From contig NC_051088.1 in assembly GCF_901709675.1 (NCBI RefSeq), forward strand, positions 17,596,693 through 17,660,692: DNA of 64,000 nucleotides. The letters are read 5' to 3'. The notes under the pieces were generated by a model. The model did no database searches, was not told the DNA's origin, and saw only the letters and a program-made list of their open reading frames with translations. Each line of letters begins with the position of its first letter. Positions within the stretch are counted from its first letter, which is position 1. This DNA is from Syngnathus acus. Lineage: Eukaryota; Chordata; Actinopteri; Syngnathiformes; Syngnathidae. This document shows, in pieces, positions 45,382 to 63,485 of the stretch. The translations under genes and the position numbers were made by a program.

Positions 45382-48042
45382 ATGAAGTTAGTCACTTGGA
45401 ATATTAATGGTATACGGACGTTCGGATGTGGAATCAAAAAGGCGCTTGATGCACTGGACGCGGATATCATATGCGTGCAGGAGACCAAAGTGACAAGTAC
45501 TTAGAGAACACGCGGACTTATTAAAATAAGACAATAAACTTTGTGTGATTTTAACTCTCACTCGAATTGCTCACAGGAGACCTGCTCGATGCAAGGACTG
45601 CCATCGTTGATGGGTATAATTCCTTTTTCAGCTTCAGTCGAGGACGCAGTGGCTACTCAGGTTTGTTATCCTTTTTTTTTCCGTGTCTTTCATTCTTGCC
45701 AGCAATTTGAGTAACTGAATACCTGCCTTATATGATGGACAACCCCTGCAATGTCACAGAGAAGGTCTGCCAGTCTTTCTTGATGTCACATTGTACTCAC
45801 TGTGTATAGGTGTCGCCACTTATTGTAAGGACAGTGCCACACCATTTGCTGCTGAGGAGGGCCTCACTGGTCTTTTGACCAATCATGCGGGAGCTGTTGG
45901 TTGTTATGGTAACCAGTCCGAGTTTACAGATGAGGAGCTCCAGCTTTTGGACAACGAAGGTCGAGCCGTTATCACGCAACACAGAGTCCAGTAAGAACAT
46001 GAACTCGATTGCACCGACAAGATGTTTTAAGTGTGACTGCACTATTATTGTTGTTTGTCTATTCTCTGTTTTTGTTTATCCCGACAGACATTCGGACAAA
46101 ATCCTAACTGTTACTGTGATAAATGTTTACTGTCCGCGAGCTGACCCAGAAAAGCCAGAGCGAAAACAGTTCAAACTGCAGTTTTACAAGCTGCTTCAGG
46201 CTCGAGCTGAAGCTATACTGAAGAACGGGAGGTGAGAGGGCTCCTTGCATTCGTTGGCTTAAATGGGCACTAATTCCACAGTTCTCATTTTAGTTATTTT
46301 TTCTTTCCTAGCTCTGTAATCATTTTAGGAGATGTAAATACCTCACATCGACCAATAGACCACTGTGACCCAAATGAAATTGTAAGTACTGTACCCTTGA
46401 GGACCAGGACCAGAGTTCTCAATCACTATGATCCGTGACTACACTTGTCACTCAAAACACTTGCATCTCAAATTAATTTTCCCAATTGAAATGAATGTAA
46501 ATTACATTAATCCGTTCCACCCTCTCAAAAAACAAATTATAATGTTTTACTTCAATAGCACTGTAATAGTGTTGTAAATTATAAACACAATAATGACATC
46601 ACATAATGTAAAATATTCACCCATTTGTGCATCATGATCACTTTGTTGCGGCTCCTTTTGGCATGCACGACTTGGCCATTGGGGGTCAGCATAATACTTA
46701 GAGCAACTGACTAAGTCACTCGGCAAGCCGCAGTAATAGTGGTCGTATTTTGTAGAGGATGAAGAATATATGCCTGGGTGTATTGTTAAATATTTCATCT
46801 TCAAATATCAGTTGCTTCAAATTGTTATAACACCATCACATTGATGTCCATTGTGTTTTCCATCGTTTGAGAGCCTTAAGCTATTTTTTTTAATTGCTAA
46901 GGCTAAGCCGCTTGGTAATTTTAAATACATGTAATTGTGTTTTGTTTAATTTAATGGTAAACTTAAACCAGGAGAGGCAATAAACAGGTTGCAGCCTCTT
47001 TTTCTAAAATGTATTGTTTAGTATCTTCCAAACTACTGCTTTTAGTGAAATTAGTTGCATTGAATTCACTGTTCCTCTCTTTCCTCAGGATGACTTTGAG
47101 GACAATCCTGGCAGGAAATGGCTGAACGGCTTTTTGAGGGACAACAAAGCGTCGCCGTCAGCAGATTTCTCCCATGATGGCGAGTTTGTCGACACGTTTC
47201 GCCATTTCCACCCCACTCGCGCTGGCGCCTTCACGTGCTGGTCCACTCTCACGGGGGCTCGCCGCACCAACTACGGCACGCGCATCGACTACATCTTTGC
47301 TGACTATCAGCTTGCCAAGGAGCAGTTTGTGGCAGCTGACATCATGCCGGAGGTCGAGGGCTCGGATCATTGTCCCGTGTGGGGGGGTCTCCGGTGCTCT
47401 CTGCTGTCCAACTCCAAGCCGCCCCCTCTCGCTACCTGCTACCTCCCAGAGTTTGCCGGCAAGCAGCAGAAACTCTCACGCTTTCTGGTTAAGGTGGACC
47501 AAAATCCATGTCAGACTGAGTCGAAGGAAGCGCTGCCCGGATCACAGGAAGAAGCCGAAAGGAGGGAGAATATAAACGTCACGGCCACCAAGAGAATCCT
47601 GAGGACAGAGTCTGCCTGTCAGACGAGCAAAAAGACCAAAACTGCTAAGACTTCTTCAAAACCACAGGGCAGCCTTCTTGCCTTTTTTAAACCCCAAAAT
47701 GGAAAAGCACTTGGTTCTTCACACAATTCCCTCAAAGCGTGCCCAGTTGAGAACACGCCACAGCTTCACAGCGCCACGCAAAACAAGATGACACGAGGTG
47801 AAGAGACATACAACCCACGTGACAACAAAGAAGCATCTTTGGGGTTTTGGAAGTCCGTCCTTCACGGCCCGCCCCCGGCGCCCACCTGCAAGGTTCACGG
47901 TGAGCCCTGCGTCTTGCGGACTGTCAGGAAGGAGGGGCCCAACGTAGGGCGCCAGTTCTTTGTATGCGCCCGCCCTCAAGGGCATGTTTCCAACCCAGAA
48001 GCACGCTGCAATTTCTTTGCATGGGTTGACAGGGGAAAATGA
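45382..48042 (+). CDS. apex2: DNA-(apurinic or apyrimidinic site) endonuclease 2
   Basis: Six exons (45382-45496, 45577-45660, 45810-45990, 46088-46231, 46312-46381, 47089-48042) join in phase to about 515 residues, close to the human length. APE2 cuts at abasic sites and has 3'-5' exonuclease and 3'-phosphodiesterase activity in the nucleus, working with PCNA and in ATR-Chk1 signalling. Catalytic motifs are present: WNINGIR (6-12), QETK (33-36), LGDVNTSHRPIDH (about 180-192) and GSDHCPV (about 289-295). A PCNA-binding PIP box is seen as QGSLLAFF. The C-terminus holds a GRF zinc finger (CKVHGEPC...GRQFFVCARPQG...CNFFAW) that binds single-stranded DNA. The start codon follows a pyrimidine-rich leader and begins the domain directly. 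Intron 5 (about 0.7 kb) holds nothing recognisable. No defect was seen, so the gene looks functional. Confidence 0.97.
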
Positions 48043-48113
48043 CCCTCCAAAAAAGACAACATTTTCCTAATGTTTCACCATGTGTCTACTGTGAAATTTA
48101 TTTTAATCGTTTG

Positions 48114-48119
48114 AATAAA
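48114..48119 (+). terminator. apex2 polyadenylation signal
   Basis: AATAAA lies 72 nt after the apex2 stop codon and is followed by a T-rich stretch, giving a very short 3' UTR. Confidence 0.65.
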
Positions 48120-50299
48120 ATTGTGTTTCATAACAATTCAGGTCCAATTTTAATTGTAGTTATTTCATTTCCGTTAACTAATCACCTTGATCAACACTTT
48201 GATTTGCTGACGCCAATATCACTCACCAAACACACTCATACAGCTTTAAAATGTACATATAAAAATATTCTTGCTACCTTGTGTATGTTCATATGTCACA
48301 GTAACAATGAACTATAGTTGGATTTCAGTTTGCCCAGAGGCCAAATCTAGAAAAAGGCCTATGGGCCTTAACTCAATATTTGGACAAAAGTCAAATATAT
48401 GCTGTCATCAAGTCAACCCCAAATATTCTTTAAATAAAATGTTCTGTGCAGCCCAACTAGTCAAAACACAATGTTCTGATGAAAATTTTAATTGTGGAAT
48501 ATGAATTAAACAAACGCAGAATCCACCTGTTTTTAGCCGTCTTAGTGGGCGGCCATATTGCCACTTGAAAATAATGACATCCCAGTTGTCAGTTTAACAA
48601 CTGTCTCGCCTAGAAAAATACTAGTCATCTGACTCTCTATTAAGTTATTTAGTTAGTAGCTGATGTCCAATGTGCCGTCACACAAGATGAGACTTTTATA
48701 TGCTGCAGCAGATTTGAGATTGTTACCAATTATTTTGACTATACAAGGCAAAACATTATGTTGCTTAAAAATATGGTAAGAGTGGGATTCATGGAGGCAA
48801 TTTAAGCGTAATTATATGAATGATTTGCATATTGTGGAAGAGCAAGTTCCACTGAATGATTTGTGGCATGCTAAGATAAAGAAAATGGGCGGTTCCTGGG
48901 TGTGCAAACAGAACTCCCATGTAAAACCTTATCAGTCAACTGAAATCTCACCGCCAAGACGTCAAATGAATAGTCATCATGCGTCTCATGTCTGGATGAT
49001 TTTTCCTGATGTACTGGGGGCCTTGGAAAAATGCCACAGGACATACACAAACATGAGTAGCTTGTTTCAATTGACTTGGAAATGTTGTGTGCATGCCGTG
49101 ACTTGCTCTGTAAGTTGAATGTCGACAGTTGGAGGCCCAGTTTTTAAGTACCCATATATAGTCAATTATAAACAATCGAAAATTTGGCACACCACGGAGA
49201 ATTCGGATAATAATAATAAAAAAAAAAGCCAAGTATTTCAAACGGGCTTCAAAATGATGAAAAATTAAGCTGTTTTCTTTACTGAATGCTCCAAAACCAC
49301 ACCCAGCTCAACTCTCAATAAATTCCATATGCGCAAAAAGAATTGATTAAAATTGAGAATTTGTTGTAGACCTTTTCTACACTGTATCAATGAGGTGCCC
49401 TGAAGTGGTCACCCACTGGCTGTCACGTCTGACTTCTCAAAAAATGTCTGCTGTGAAGTGGCCGCGCCTGCGCAAAGCCTCAGACCGCATAGTGGCTGTC
49501 AAGTTAGACTTAGAAGGAAAAAAAATCTGCCTCCTCCTGCCTTTTTTCTCTGCCTGATGTGTGCAGACAATGAGACGCTCTAACCCGGACACACTTAGTG
49601 CACCGCCCTGGTTAAATCTCCAAATTCACCTTTCAGAGCTTTTTATTATTCTGCTTGTCACTATACGTTGCTGGCATAGGTAGATGGACAAAGATACATT
49701 ATTTGTACTAAACGAACAATTCTGGGGACCAATGAAATTGAATAGCTACACCCGATGATCTCTGACTGCCCCCTAAACAATGGTTTACAATCACTGGTCT
49801 ATAAATTCTACCATCCCTTCCTTCCGTGTCTTGCCAGGGACTTACATGATAACTCGCACACTGTTTCCACTCGTAAGCGCAATCACATGCTGGTAGCCTT
49901 AAGAAAGCACTTATCTACCTTATCTACTTAACCAATATAGCATCACTTCCAGCCTCCGTGAGGATCCACTCATCCTGCGACAAAGCCCACCTCAGGTGAC
50001 ACCCGCTTTGCCACTCCTCTCGGCTTGCATAAGCACTAATGGCTTAGGAATGTATCTCCACCAACTCTTGACTGACTTGCTGCAAGCGACCCTCTGCAAA
50101 CTTCAGCCAATTGCTTTTTTGCAGTTTCAGACTGTTGTGGCTGCTTCCCAGTGAAAGCACCGGCTTGGATCCTACACTACCTGTGGTTGAGCAAAGGGTT
50201 AACTCTGGGTGTTCCCCTTCCCCCTCGTTCCCTCCCCAGCCGATAATCTCTCTACTTTCTCCTCCCACCACTACTGAGGAGCTCTGGAGGGAGTAAAGC
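48120..50299. other. Spacer between apex2 and slc38a5
   Basis: No frame with supported borders was found. The right end is presumably the slc38a5 promoter. Nothing else is recognised. Confidence 0.55.
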
Positions 50300-50420
50300 A
50301 GTTGTAATTATACTCACCAAAACTGTGAGAACAGAGAGGAGCATACTGATTCTTTTTAGCGCACTACCAGGACATTATTTTTGTGTGGAGAGAAGGCAAG
50401 CCGTGCTGTTTGACACCTAG
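50300..50420 (+). other. Candidate 5' noncoding exon of slc38a5
   Basis: A strong donor, CACCTAG|GTGAGTGG, ends at 50420, and no donor of equal quality lies nearer the coding start. It would splice to the acceptor at 53372 (TCTTCCAATTACAG). The left border given is a guess and no protein is encoded. Confidence 0.35.
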
Positions 50421-53372
50421 GTGAGTGGCTTCCTGTGAGAGAAGTGTGTGTTGTACATTTTAAAGAAGGGTGTGGAGGCAGTAACTGTCAATAGTGAGCC
50501 GCTCTTGCATCAGACAGCACCATGTGGTACTATAAGCGATGCTGGACACAGAAAAATTGATTTCACTCTTCCAATTGTTCATATGTAGACAATTTGATGC
50601 GTCATTGAATTGGACATTTTTAAATAATGTGAATTCGTTATACATTAACTTTTCACTTTTTAACCTTGTTAATCTTATCTCTGAGGTGAATTTGACGATG
50701 TAACATCTTTAAATTAATGCCATACGTCCATTTTTGGGGGGTGTTATGTTACACAACTTTTCCTAAATTAATAAGGACAGCTGGGTAAAATTGCCAATGT
50801 TTTTAATGTCCTTGTTCACATGAGTGTTGTTACCTTACACGCTTTTGGTCTGTGTTTTGGGGGACTAAACTGAGGTCAGTATAACAATCTATTATTCACC
50901 AACTCAATCATAACTGTAGTCGTGTGAGAAATACTGATCATCCGGATGTCACCTGACCAATTCTCAATCTTGCCGCTTGCTCTCTTTCTGCTGAAAATGA
51001 CTTCTGAGAAAGGAGCTGCTGTCACGTTTATTTGACCACGGAAGGAACACATGCATCTGATGATAGGCATCGTCCTCAGATGACAATGATACCCTCATTG
51101 TTGAACCCCTCCACACAAACACACACACACACACACACACACAGACACACACACACACTTTGGTTTGTCTCTTGACCAAGAGTTAGTCTTTCCAAAAATT
51201 GTGATTATATGTCATCCCGCTTGAACTGCAGGGTAGATTGATGCCATCAAAACGGTTCCAGATATGCGTTCAGCTTTGTTCAAAACTTAAACTCAGCATT
51301 TGAGCTCTTCATAACACCACTAATTGACAAAACACTGACTGGAGAAGACATATGAAAAGTAACTTGTGATAGAATAAATCTGCAAATTAGCAACCATGTA
51401 TATTTTCCTCACGCTTTACGTGTAATCACAATACAATATGCAAATGAGCTGCATGTATTATTTTTGTCCTCTTGGGTTTGACATTCCCAGTCGTGTATCT
51501 GTGACTGTGATTGAATGCGTGTAACTTTTAAAGGCAGGACCCTACTTGTGTCAAGTCAGTCCAAATTCAAATGCCCATGCAACAAATCTGAACAAATATA
51601 CATTTCTACGATACCGCCGGCTCAATGGCATGTTTACAAATGTCGATACATTAACCAGAAACCTAATTCATATCATCTCTATATTTGACACCTACTGGCA
51701 GTGTGTTTACGTCTTCTCAGTTCCTAAATATATATTTTAAAAAGTAATAATAAGAAACAAGCCTGTCGCAATAGAAACAAAAGCCAGTTTTAAGGCTGCA
51801 TTCGTGGGTCACGTGACATGCTGTCTGGAAATGACGTCATGTAGCCTAAAAAACAGCTAAAGATAATAGATGTTTGTAAATTAAAATGTACCAGGAGCTT
51901 AGAAACCTAACATGGAGAAAGAAGTTTAAAATCAACCAGACTTTCCAAGATTCCGCTTAGCCGAAGCCTGGATACATTTCACTCATCAGTGCGTTCTCGA
52001 ACATTGTGTAATAGCACTTGTCAAACAAAGAGGCTGTAACACAACTGAACAGCTAAAATACCAGCATTCACACAAGAAGCCTTTCAGTTCTCTGGCCCGC
52101 TTCAAGGCTCCTTCTACGTCAGCAGTCCTCCTGTATGACCAGTGTGGGACTGGAGGAGAAAAAAATCTGTGGAATGTCACACAGTGTTGTATCACTGCCT
52201 CTTTTGGGGTCACGTGCGAGAATCCCAAGGGTGTGTGGGTGACCTGTGGGAAAGGGGTAGTATCTCATGACCCGGTGGCACGAGCGCAAAGCAGAACTAC
52301 TCTCTTCGGTCCTCGCACCACGTTTTTCATTTGACCCCGTGTCACCTCGTTGGCAGCATGTTTGTCTCGAGACTGCTCAATTCAAGTCACATTGTTTTGG
52401 GTGTTTCTCGTGTGCATTAGATGCCATTTGTTTAACTCTGTCGGTATTGATTTGCTGAGAAAGAGTCGGCACGCCTCTGTTCAGTTTTCCTGAGATAAAA
52501 AGTGAGACCAAGCGAAATAATTTCGAAACATTTCACTGCACACCTCTATTCAAATGCCAGGTTCTCTTTATATAAAAAGTCAGACCCAGCTAAATTATTT
52601 CTATACTTTTTACTTGGATAACTCAAGTGAGAAAAGGTCTTTTTGAAAGGAGATGTAAAAATAACTGAAGTAAGTAAGTTTCACAAGTGTGCACACTTCA
52701 TAAGTGGACGTGTGGCTGTGTTCACATTTAACCAATCACATTCAAACTCATTTGGGTGTCAGCACACACTTGCTGCCAAAATGCCCCAAAATAAGCCCAA
52801 ATTAGTCTTCTCTTGACATTTTTTTCTTCTTTCTAGTAGAGCCCTACAGGAGCCAGCATTGTGCATTTTAGGCTGTATTTCTTTAGCTGGTAATTAATTA
52901 AACAGGGCGGAAGGAGTTATGAACAGTTTGAAATGGTGTAAGCACAAAACCTTAAGGCTTCTGCTAGAAAAACAACAACTAAATGCGGGGGAAAGCCTAT
53001 TGCATCTCCTGGATGTGCTTTGGGTAAAACAGAACTGTTGTACTGAGACCAAAACAAAAGTGTCAACTCAACAAAATCACCTCCATATCCTTCTCGGGAT
53101 ATTCACATTTTACAGCTCTGAGCAAAACTGTGCTGGATTTTCGGCAGCTGTGTTTGCAACTTCTTGTGTGTGTGTTTAAATAAAATATATCTCCAGGCTA
53201 TTTAGAAAAGGCCGCATTTTAAGATTAACCTAATGTTTTTCTCACTAATTATACAAATCATGAGGTATCTTGAAGTGAAATTCGTGCTTCGCTACAGCTT
53301 TTAAGAGTATAAGGGCTACAATCTATACGGGTTGACAGGAAGCGTTCTAAATTAAATGTCTTCCAATTACAG
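50421..53372 (+). other. Presumed first intron of slc38a5
   Basis: No coding sequence was found. It contains a CA microsatellite at 51112-51158 and otherwise unique-looking AT-rich DNA. Confidence 0.4.
51112..51158. repeat. CA microsatellite
   Basis: A near-perfect run of CA dinucleotides with one G interruption. Confidence 0.95.
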
Positions 53373-53413
53373 CTTGAAGAGGATTGAATCAGTCACCTTT
53401 ACACTGTATCAGA

Positions 53414-58995
<5,582 letters not shown>

Positions 58996-59357
58996 TTGCT
59001 CGCCGAGGGCCCAGCAATAACAATGTGAACTGAAGCCCCCTCCCTGTCACTAAATATATTGTTCGCCACCAGCCACTCAGTACATGCTGGCCTTGAAAGC
59101 AGAAACTGATAAAAAAAGAATGTGACAACCAAAAGACTCTCCAAGAGAGAGACGAGAGAGAACATGGACACGTTTTGTGACTGGATTTGCTACAACCCGG
59201 GATATATTCCTTTTTTAATGTTGAGTTAAGAAAAAATAGCAACAGCGTGACTCACATGCGAATCCCATCGAGGGTATGGATTCAAAAGTTCTGGGAAAAT
59301 AAACAAGTCACTGCCAAAGTTCTCTTAAAATATTTCCCATCTTATGTGTGCAGGACA

Positions 59358-59721
59358 CAGTGGTGCCTTGAGATATGAATGACCTGACTTACGTGTCACG
59401 GCAGTTTTAAGCCACTCACACTTCAAGTTTACTGTCAAACAACTGCTAGCATAATGCTAACATACAATGTAAAACACCATTGACATGCTGACTAATAGCA
59501 CCTGTTGAGCTATGCTAGCTATGTTTATAGACAAGGTAGCAATAGTTCCAGGCATACATTCTTTATCCTCTGCAAAAAGTGACTAACATTACTGCATCAA
59601 ATTGAGTCACTTAGATGACGTGAACTTCTTTGTTTGTGTCTTATGTATATTTACTCCGGGTAGGCACACGCAGTGTGGCCACAGAATGAATTAAACTCAA
59701 ATTAATCTCTAGGCACCACTG
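59358..59721. mobile_element. Mariner-like MITE
   Basis: Inverted ends CAGTGGTGCCTTGAGATATG and CTCTAGGCACCACTG bound 364 bp. The right flank is TA and the left flank is CA, a likely mutated TA duplication. No transposase remnant is visible. It lies in the long 3' UTR of slc38a5 or just beyond. Confidence 0.7.
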
Positions 59722-60102
59722 TAAAATCAGCAACACAGCAAATCATTTCCCTGTCATCAAAATTAATTCAACATTTCATTTGGCACATGCATGTCGTTTC
59801 ATTTTAGTTTGGTTCCTCAATGAAGTTTTGCGCAGTTTTCCTTTCACATGAAATAAGTAATAATGGAGGGTAGTGTCACGCTGATTTTTTTACACAAATG
59901 CACGATTTGTTGAATTCAACAGTAAGTTATTTGAAATTTTAGTGCCCTACTATGACAGTTCATGGAGGTGAGGATGTTGTGTAGAAACGGGAAAAAAATG
60001 ATGCAATTTGTGGGCTTTTGCTGCTAGAAACGAAGCTCAATTTTATCTGTTGTTACAAACCAAAGAATAAATGCAGTTACTGTATCACGTTAAACCAAAG
60101 AG

Positions 60103-60336
60103 CAGGGGTGTCAAACTATTTGGAATGAACTCAAGTGGGCCGGATTTTTTTTTTGTGCCTACCCCATTGTTTTGGTGAAAACAGCTTCAAGTATATTCTG
60201 AAAATTCACATTTACTGATTATTATCTTGCGATTTCCAGCAAGATAAGACATAAGATAATAATATGGGTTATCTTAAATCCTTTATGAAAAATGAGTGCA
60301 GTTTCTGGTCCGCAGGCCATAAGTTTGACACCACTG
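60103..60336. mobile_element. hAT-type MITE with target-site duplication
   Basis: Ends CAGGGGTGTCAAACT and AGTTTGACACCACTG are inverted repeats around 234 bp. Flanks CCAAAGAG (60095-60102) and CCACAGAG (60337-60344) agree at 7 of 8 bases. It lies in the candidate 3' UTR of slc38a5. Confidence 0.8.
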
Positions 60337-60529
60337 CCACAGAGTGTAACACTTAGCTGTAAAGCTCATCCTATTGTTGTTAATGTTTTACTAGAAATCA
60401 TTCATCATGTCAATCAATGGTATGTGAATATTAAATTCAACCTTTTCATGTTTGTAAATGTTAACTAAAAGCAATGTTGAATTTGATTGTTTTTCTTGTA
60501 CAGTTTTAATTTAATTTGAACTGTCTGTC

Positions 60530-60535
60530 AATAAA
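60530..60535 (+). terminator. Candidate slc38a5 polyadenylation signal
   Basis: AATAAA in CTGTCAATAAAGTATATC, followed by a TCATTTGT stretch, is the clearest canonical signal after the slc38a5 stop. It implies a 3' UTR of about 1.5 kb that includes two MITEs. Another AATAAA near 60067 is an alternative. Confidence 0.45.
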
Positions 60536-60705
60536 GTATATCTCATTTGTACGCCTTCTAAGCTCTGCCAATAGAAAGCGTGAAGTCAAGCAAATGGAAG
60601 TAGCATATCATCAGTGCCGCTTGTTTTCAAGAAAACAAGTGGGGGGTTGGAGAAGTACGTCTGTGCATTTCCTGCTATGAGTTGAAGTAACAGACAAGAG
60701 ACTCA

Positions 60706-60713
60706 ACTTCCTC
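60706..60713 (-). promoter_or_regulatory. Candidate PU.1/ETS site upstream of was
   Basis: ACTTCCTC is the reverse complement of GAGGAAGT, the core bound by the blood-cell factor PU.1. It lies about 90 bp before the was start codon, which suits a blood-restricted gene. A (TTCG)n tract follows at 60769-60790. Confidence 0.35.
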
Positions 60714-60803
60714 CATTGCGGTAGCGTGTCAAGCCTGTGCTGAGACAACGCCGTTGCAAACCAGCGAGCGTTCGTTCGTTCGTTCGCTCGCCTCAACCAC
60801 GCC

Positions 60804-62238
60804 ATGAGCCGAGCGTCCAAAACCAAGACGGAGAATGCGAGGAGCTCCGTGCTCAGCCCCCAAGAGAGTCAGGCCCTGGACAATCTGCTTGGCAGAAGGT
60901 GTGCTGTAAGTTACCACTTCAAAGTATGTAAGCGTATATCTGTGTTCAAATTATAGCTCATTTTTCAAGTTGAAATTTGAAAAAATTCAATATTTTCATC
61001 CACTAAGATCTCTCTCATCTGACTTGACGAGCCAACGAAAAATAAATTCATTATTTTGCCAGGTGTGCACTTGTAATATTTGGGGGAAAATACATATTGC
61101 ATTTCTAACCACAACCTAAAACCCAAATAGAGTAACCCTTCTTTGAACTCCTAACCTTGGTGTGAGAACATATAGTTTGAAAATGTAATACTGCCTTGAA
61201 ACCCCTGCTTGACTTCACATTTAAATCCCTACAATGAAGCCATAACCCTTGCTTGAAACCCTAACTTGAAGACCTGACCCTTGACTCTGCATTCAAACTC
61301 TCCTTAACCTGGGCTTCACAACTCAATGTTTAAAACCTAACTACGAGAACCTAACTACAAGAAGAAAGCAAAACCCTTGGTTGAAACCATAATAGGAAAT
61401 CCCCAGCCTGGCTTGAAAACCGCTCATCTGAAACCCTACCCTAACGCTAAACTCCACTTGAATGCCATACCCAGGTTTAACACCTTCACACAAGCTTAAA
61501 ACTGTAACTAGAATCCTTAACAATTCTGTCTTCAAAACTTACTTTGCAATATTAGCCCCTGCTTGAACCTTAACTTTTTTTTAAAACCCCAACTTTTAAG
61601 TCCTAAGTTGAAACTCTACCCCTCATTCAAAACCAAATTTGATCAAACCTTACCGCTGACTTGAAAACCTAACCCTGAAGTCGGAATTTGAAACCCTAAA
61701 GTGAAGCTCTAACCCTGCCTTGAAGCCTTCGTTTGAAGGCCTTGGCTTAAAACCCGTAATTGTAACCACATCCTTGAAAAAAATTAAAAATCATTTGATT
61801 TTAAAACCTAACTCTGCATCAAAATTGTCTTTTAAACTAATCCTGGCTTGAAAACCCTTAATTGAAAGTCTCTACCCCTATTCCAAACCCTAACCCTCTC
61901 TTGAAACCCTAGCTCTTGTCTGAAACCCTCATCACTTCTTTCTGAACCAAATATAAAGATGCATATTGCAAACAAACCGCTTGCATGAAGTCATCGGAAA
62001 AGAGGAAATGGCGCCTGAAGCATTTCTTCCTCTGGTGTCAGAATTTGACGCGGCCTCTTTTGTTGATATATGTGTGTGTGTGCGTTTGTGTATACAGTCC
62101 ATGGCCACTGCAGTGGCGCAGTTGTTCATGGCCCTCCCTCACCAGCCGTCCACATGGAGCCTGCAGCACACTGGAGTTGTCTGCCTCATTAAGGACAACC
62201 CCCAGCACTCGTACTTTATTCGCATGTACGATTTGAAG
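60804..62238 (+). CDS. was: Wiskott-Aldrich syndrome protein, 5' end (partial)
   Basis: Two exons are in the window: 60804-60905 (34 codons, starts MSRASKTKTENAR, contains LSPQESQALDNLLGRRC) and 62098-62238 (47 codons). WASP is the blood-cell activator of the Arp2/3 actin nucleator. Exon 2 encodes the beginning of the WH1 (EVH1) domain that binds WIP: MATAVAQLFMALPHQPSTW, then VVCLIKDNPQHSYFIRMYDL. Introns are in phase 0 at both junctions (GCT|GTAAGT, TATACAG|TCC, AAG|GTATGG). The next exon (expected to start near LLWEQEL) is not found before 64000, so the rest, including the GTPase-binding, proline-rich and VCA regions, lies outside. N-WASP (WASL) is the alternative; linkage to slc38a5, as at human Xp11.23, favours WAS. 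Confidence 0.88.
61100..61950 (+). repeat. Degenerate telomere-like minisatellite in was intron 1
   Basis: Most of the intron is made of diverged copies of about CTTGAAACCCTAACC, for example CTTGAAACCCTAACTTGAAG, CTGAAACCCTACCCTAACGC, TTTGAAACCCTAAAGTG and CCAAACCCTAACCCTCTC. More than a dozen variants are recognisable. The CCCTAA core is that of vertebrate telomeres, but the unit is longer and the array is strongly diverged. Confidence 0.7.
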
Positions 62239-62569
62239 GTATGGGCGGCAATAAAGAATATCGCACTGAAGCCGCACAAGCCACCTCACACCACATTACC
62301 AGGAAATTTGATTACAGTAATCCTTCATTTCACATTGAATGTGTGTACCTTTCATGTTGCATGAAAGTCAACAAATGAGAGCTGGAAAGTTGGATACTGT
62401 TAACTGGCTAAACCAGGGGTCGGGAAACTTTTGGACTAAAAGCCATAAAAGCAAAATATTTGAAAATTTGTTTCAGTGAGATACAATATGTTTTAAAAGT
62501 AAATTCAACTAAATGTCAGAATAATAAGCCTCTGAATTCATTTTTTTTTATTTTTTAAATAATGTTATA

Positions 62570-62891
62570 CAGTAATCCCTCGGTTATCGGGATAATTGGT
62601 TCCAAAAACCACCCGCGATAAGTGAAATTCACGAAGTCCGGTCACCAACAAGAAGTACTGGGCAGGCTAACGAGTTAGCGGAAATATGCTAATTTGCGAT
62701 CATGCTAACACGCGAAAACGGACTTCTAATGAACATTTGGAGCAATACTACATTGTCCTAAAGATTAGACACACGTTTCCTCAATTTAGAAGTTTTATTT
62801 TGACTTTTAAATGTTTTTTTAATTTGGAAAAGAAATTCCGCGAAGTAGTGAAGCCGCGATAAACGAAACGCGAAGTAGCGAGGAATCACTG
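62570..62891. mobile_element. Mariner/Tigger-like MITE with TA duplication
   Basis: Inverted ends CAGTAATCCCTCGGTTATCG and AGTAGCGAGGAATCACTG bound 322 bp, flanked by TA on both sides (62568-62569, 62892-62893). It sits inside the hAT relic, so it inserted later. Confidence 0.8.
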
Positions 62892-63041
62892 TAATACTCA
62901 CTGTAATGCGACTTCTGGTGCTGCATGGATTTGCTGATGTCTTTTTAGTCTGGTTGGTACTTGGTTAAGCTTCATGCAAGCGTTGAGACTTTCATCACGT
63001 GATCGTAGATTGTTCTTGATGTTTTTAAGATGTGAGAATGC

Positions 63042-63317
63042 TCACATGCATACGTAGATCCAAACATGGTCAATACACCAATACTCACGCTGCAGTGTGT
63101 GGTATGTGATAGGAAGCGCGTTCCAAATTTTAAGAATCAGCTGGTCTTGGGGTTGCAGTTTTTTCATGAGCGTTTTAGCATACTCGCCATCAGTGGATGC
63201 AATTTTGTCATTGCAAATTAGACACACCGCAGAACCTGCTCTCTCCACAAAGGCGAATTCCTCGGTCCATTCATTCTGAAATGTACGATACTCGTCATCT
63301 TTTTTTCTTTTCGTCAT
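63042..63317 (-). pseudogene. hAT transposase N-terminal fragment (BED finger start)
   Basis: The open frame begins MTKRKKDDEYRTFQNEWTEE and continues FAFVERAGSAVCLICNDKIA, the start of the BED zinc finger common to GTF2IRD2/ZBED-like hAT transposases. After ASTDGEYAKTLMKKL it jumps to sequence expected much later in such proteins, and the DDE catalytic core is absent. It is a deleted, inactive copy. Confidence 0.7.
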
Positions 63318-63397
63318 CTTCCTTGTCGAAAGGTTAGCTTTGAGCAGACGGATTCAAAAGGGGGCGTTTACCTGGAGGCTATTATCTAATTAAAACA

Positions 63398-63480
63398 CGG
63401 GTGTCAAACGCAAGGCTCGGGGGCCAGATACGGCCCGCCACATCATTTTATGTGGCCCGCGAAGACAAATTGTGCATCAA
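63398..63480. mobile_element. hAT-type terminal fragment
   Basis: CGGGTGTCAAACGCAAGGCT followed by CGGGGGCCAGATACGGCCCG is a dispersed vertebrate hAT-type end. No partner end was found in the window. Confidence 0.5.
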
Positions 63481-63485
63481 ATTAA

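Larger units (their letters stand above)
62414..63395 (-). mobile_element. hAT (Charlie-like) transposon relic, interrupted
   Basis: It starts with CAGGGGTCGGGAAACTTTTG followed by AGCCATAAAAGCAAAATATT, a typical hAT end, and contains a transposase N-terminal fragment at 63042-63317. A mariner-like MITE (62570-62891) interrupts it, and the other end is lost where the next repeat starts near 63398. Confidence 0.65.
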
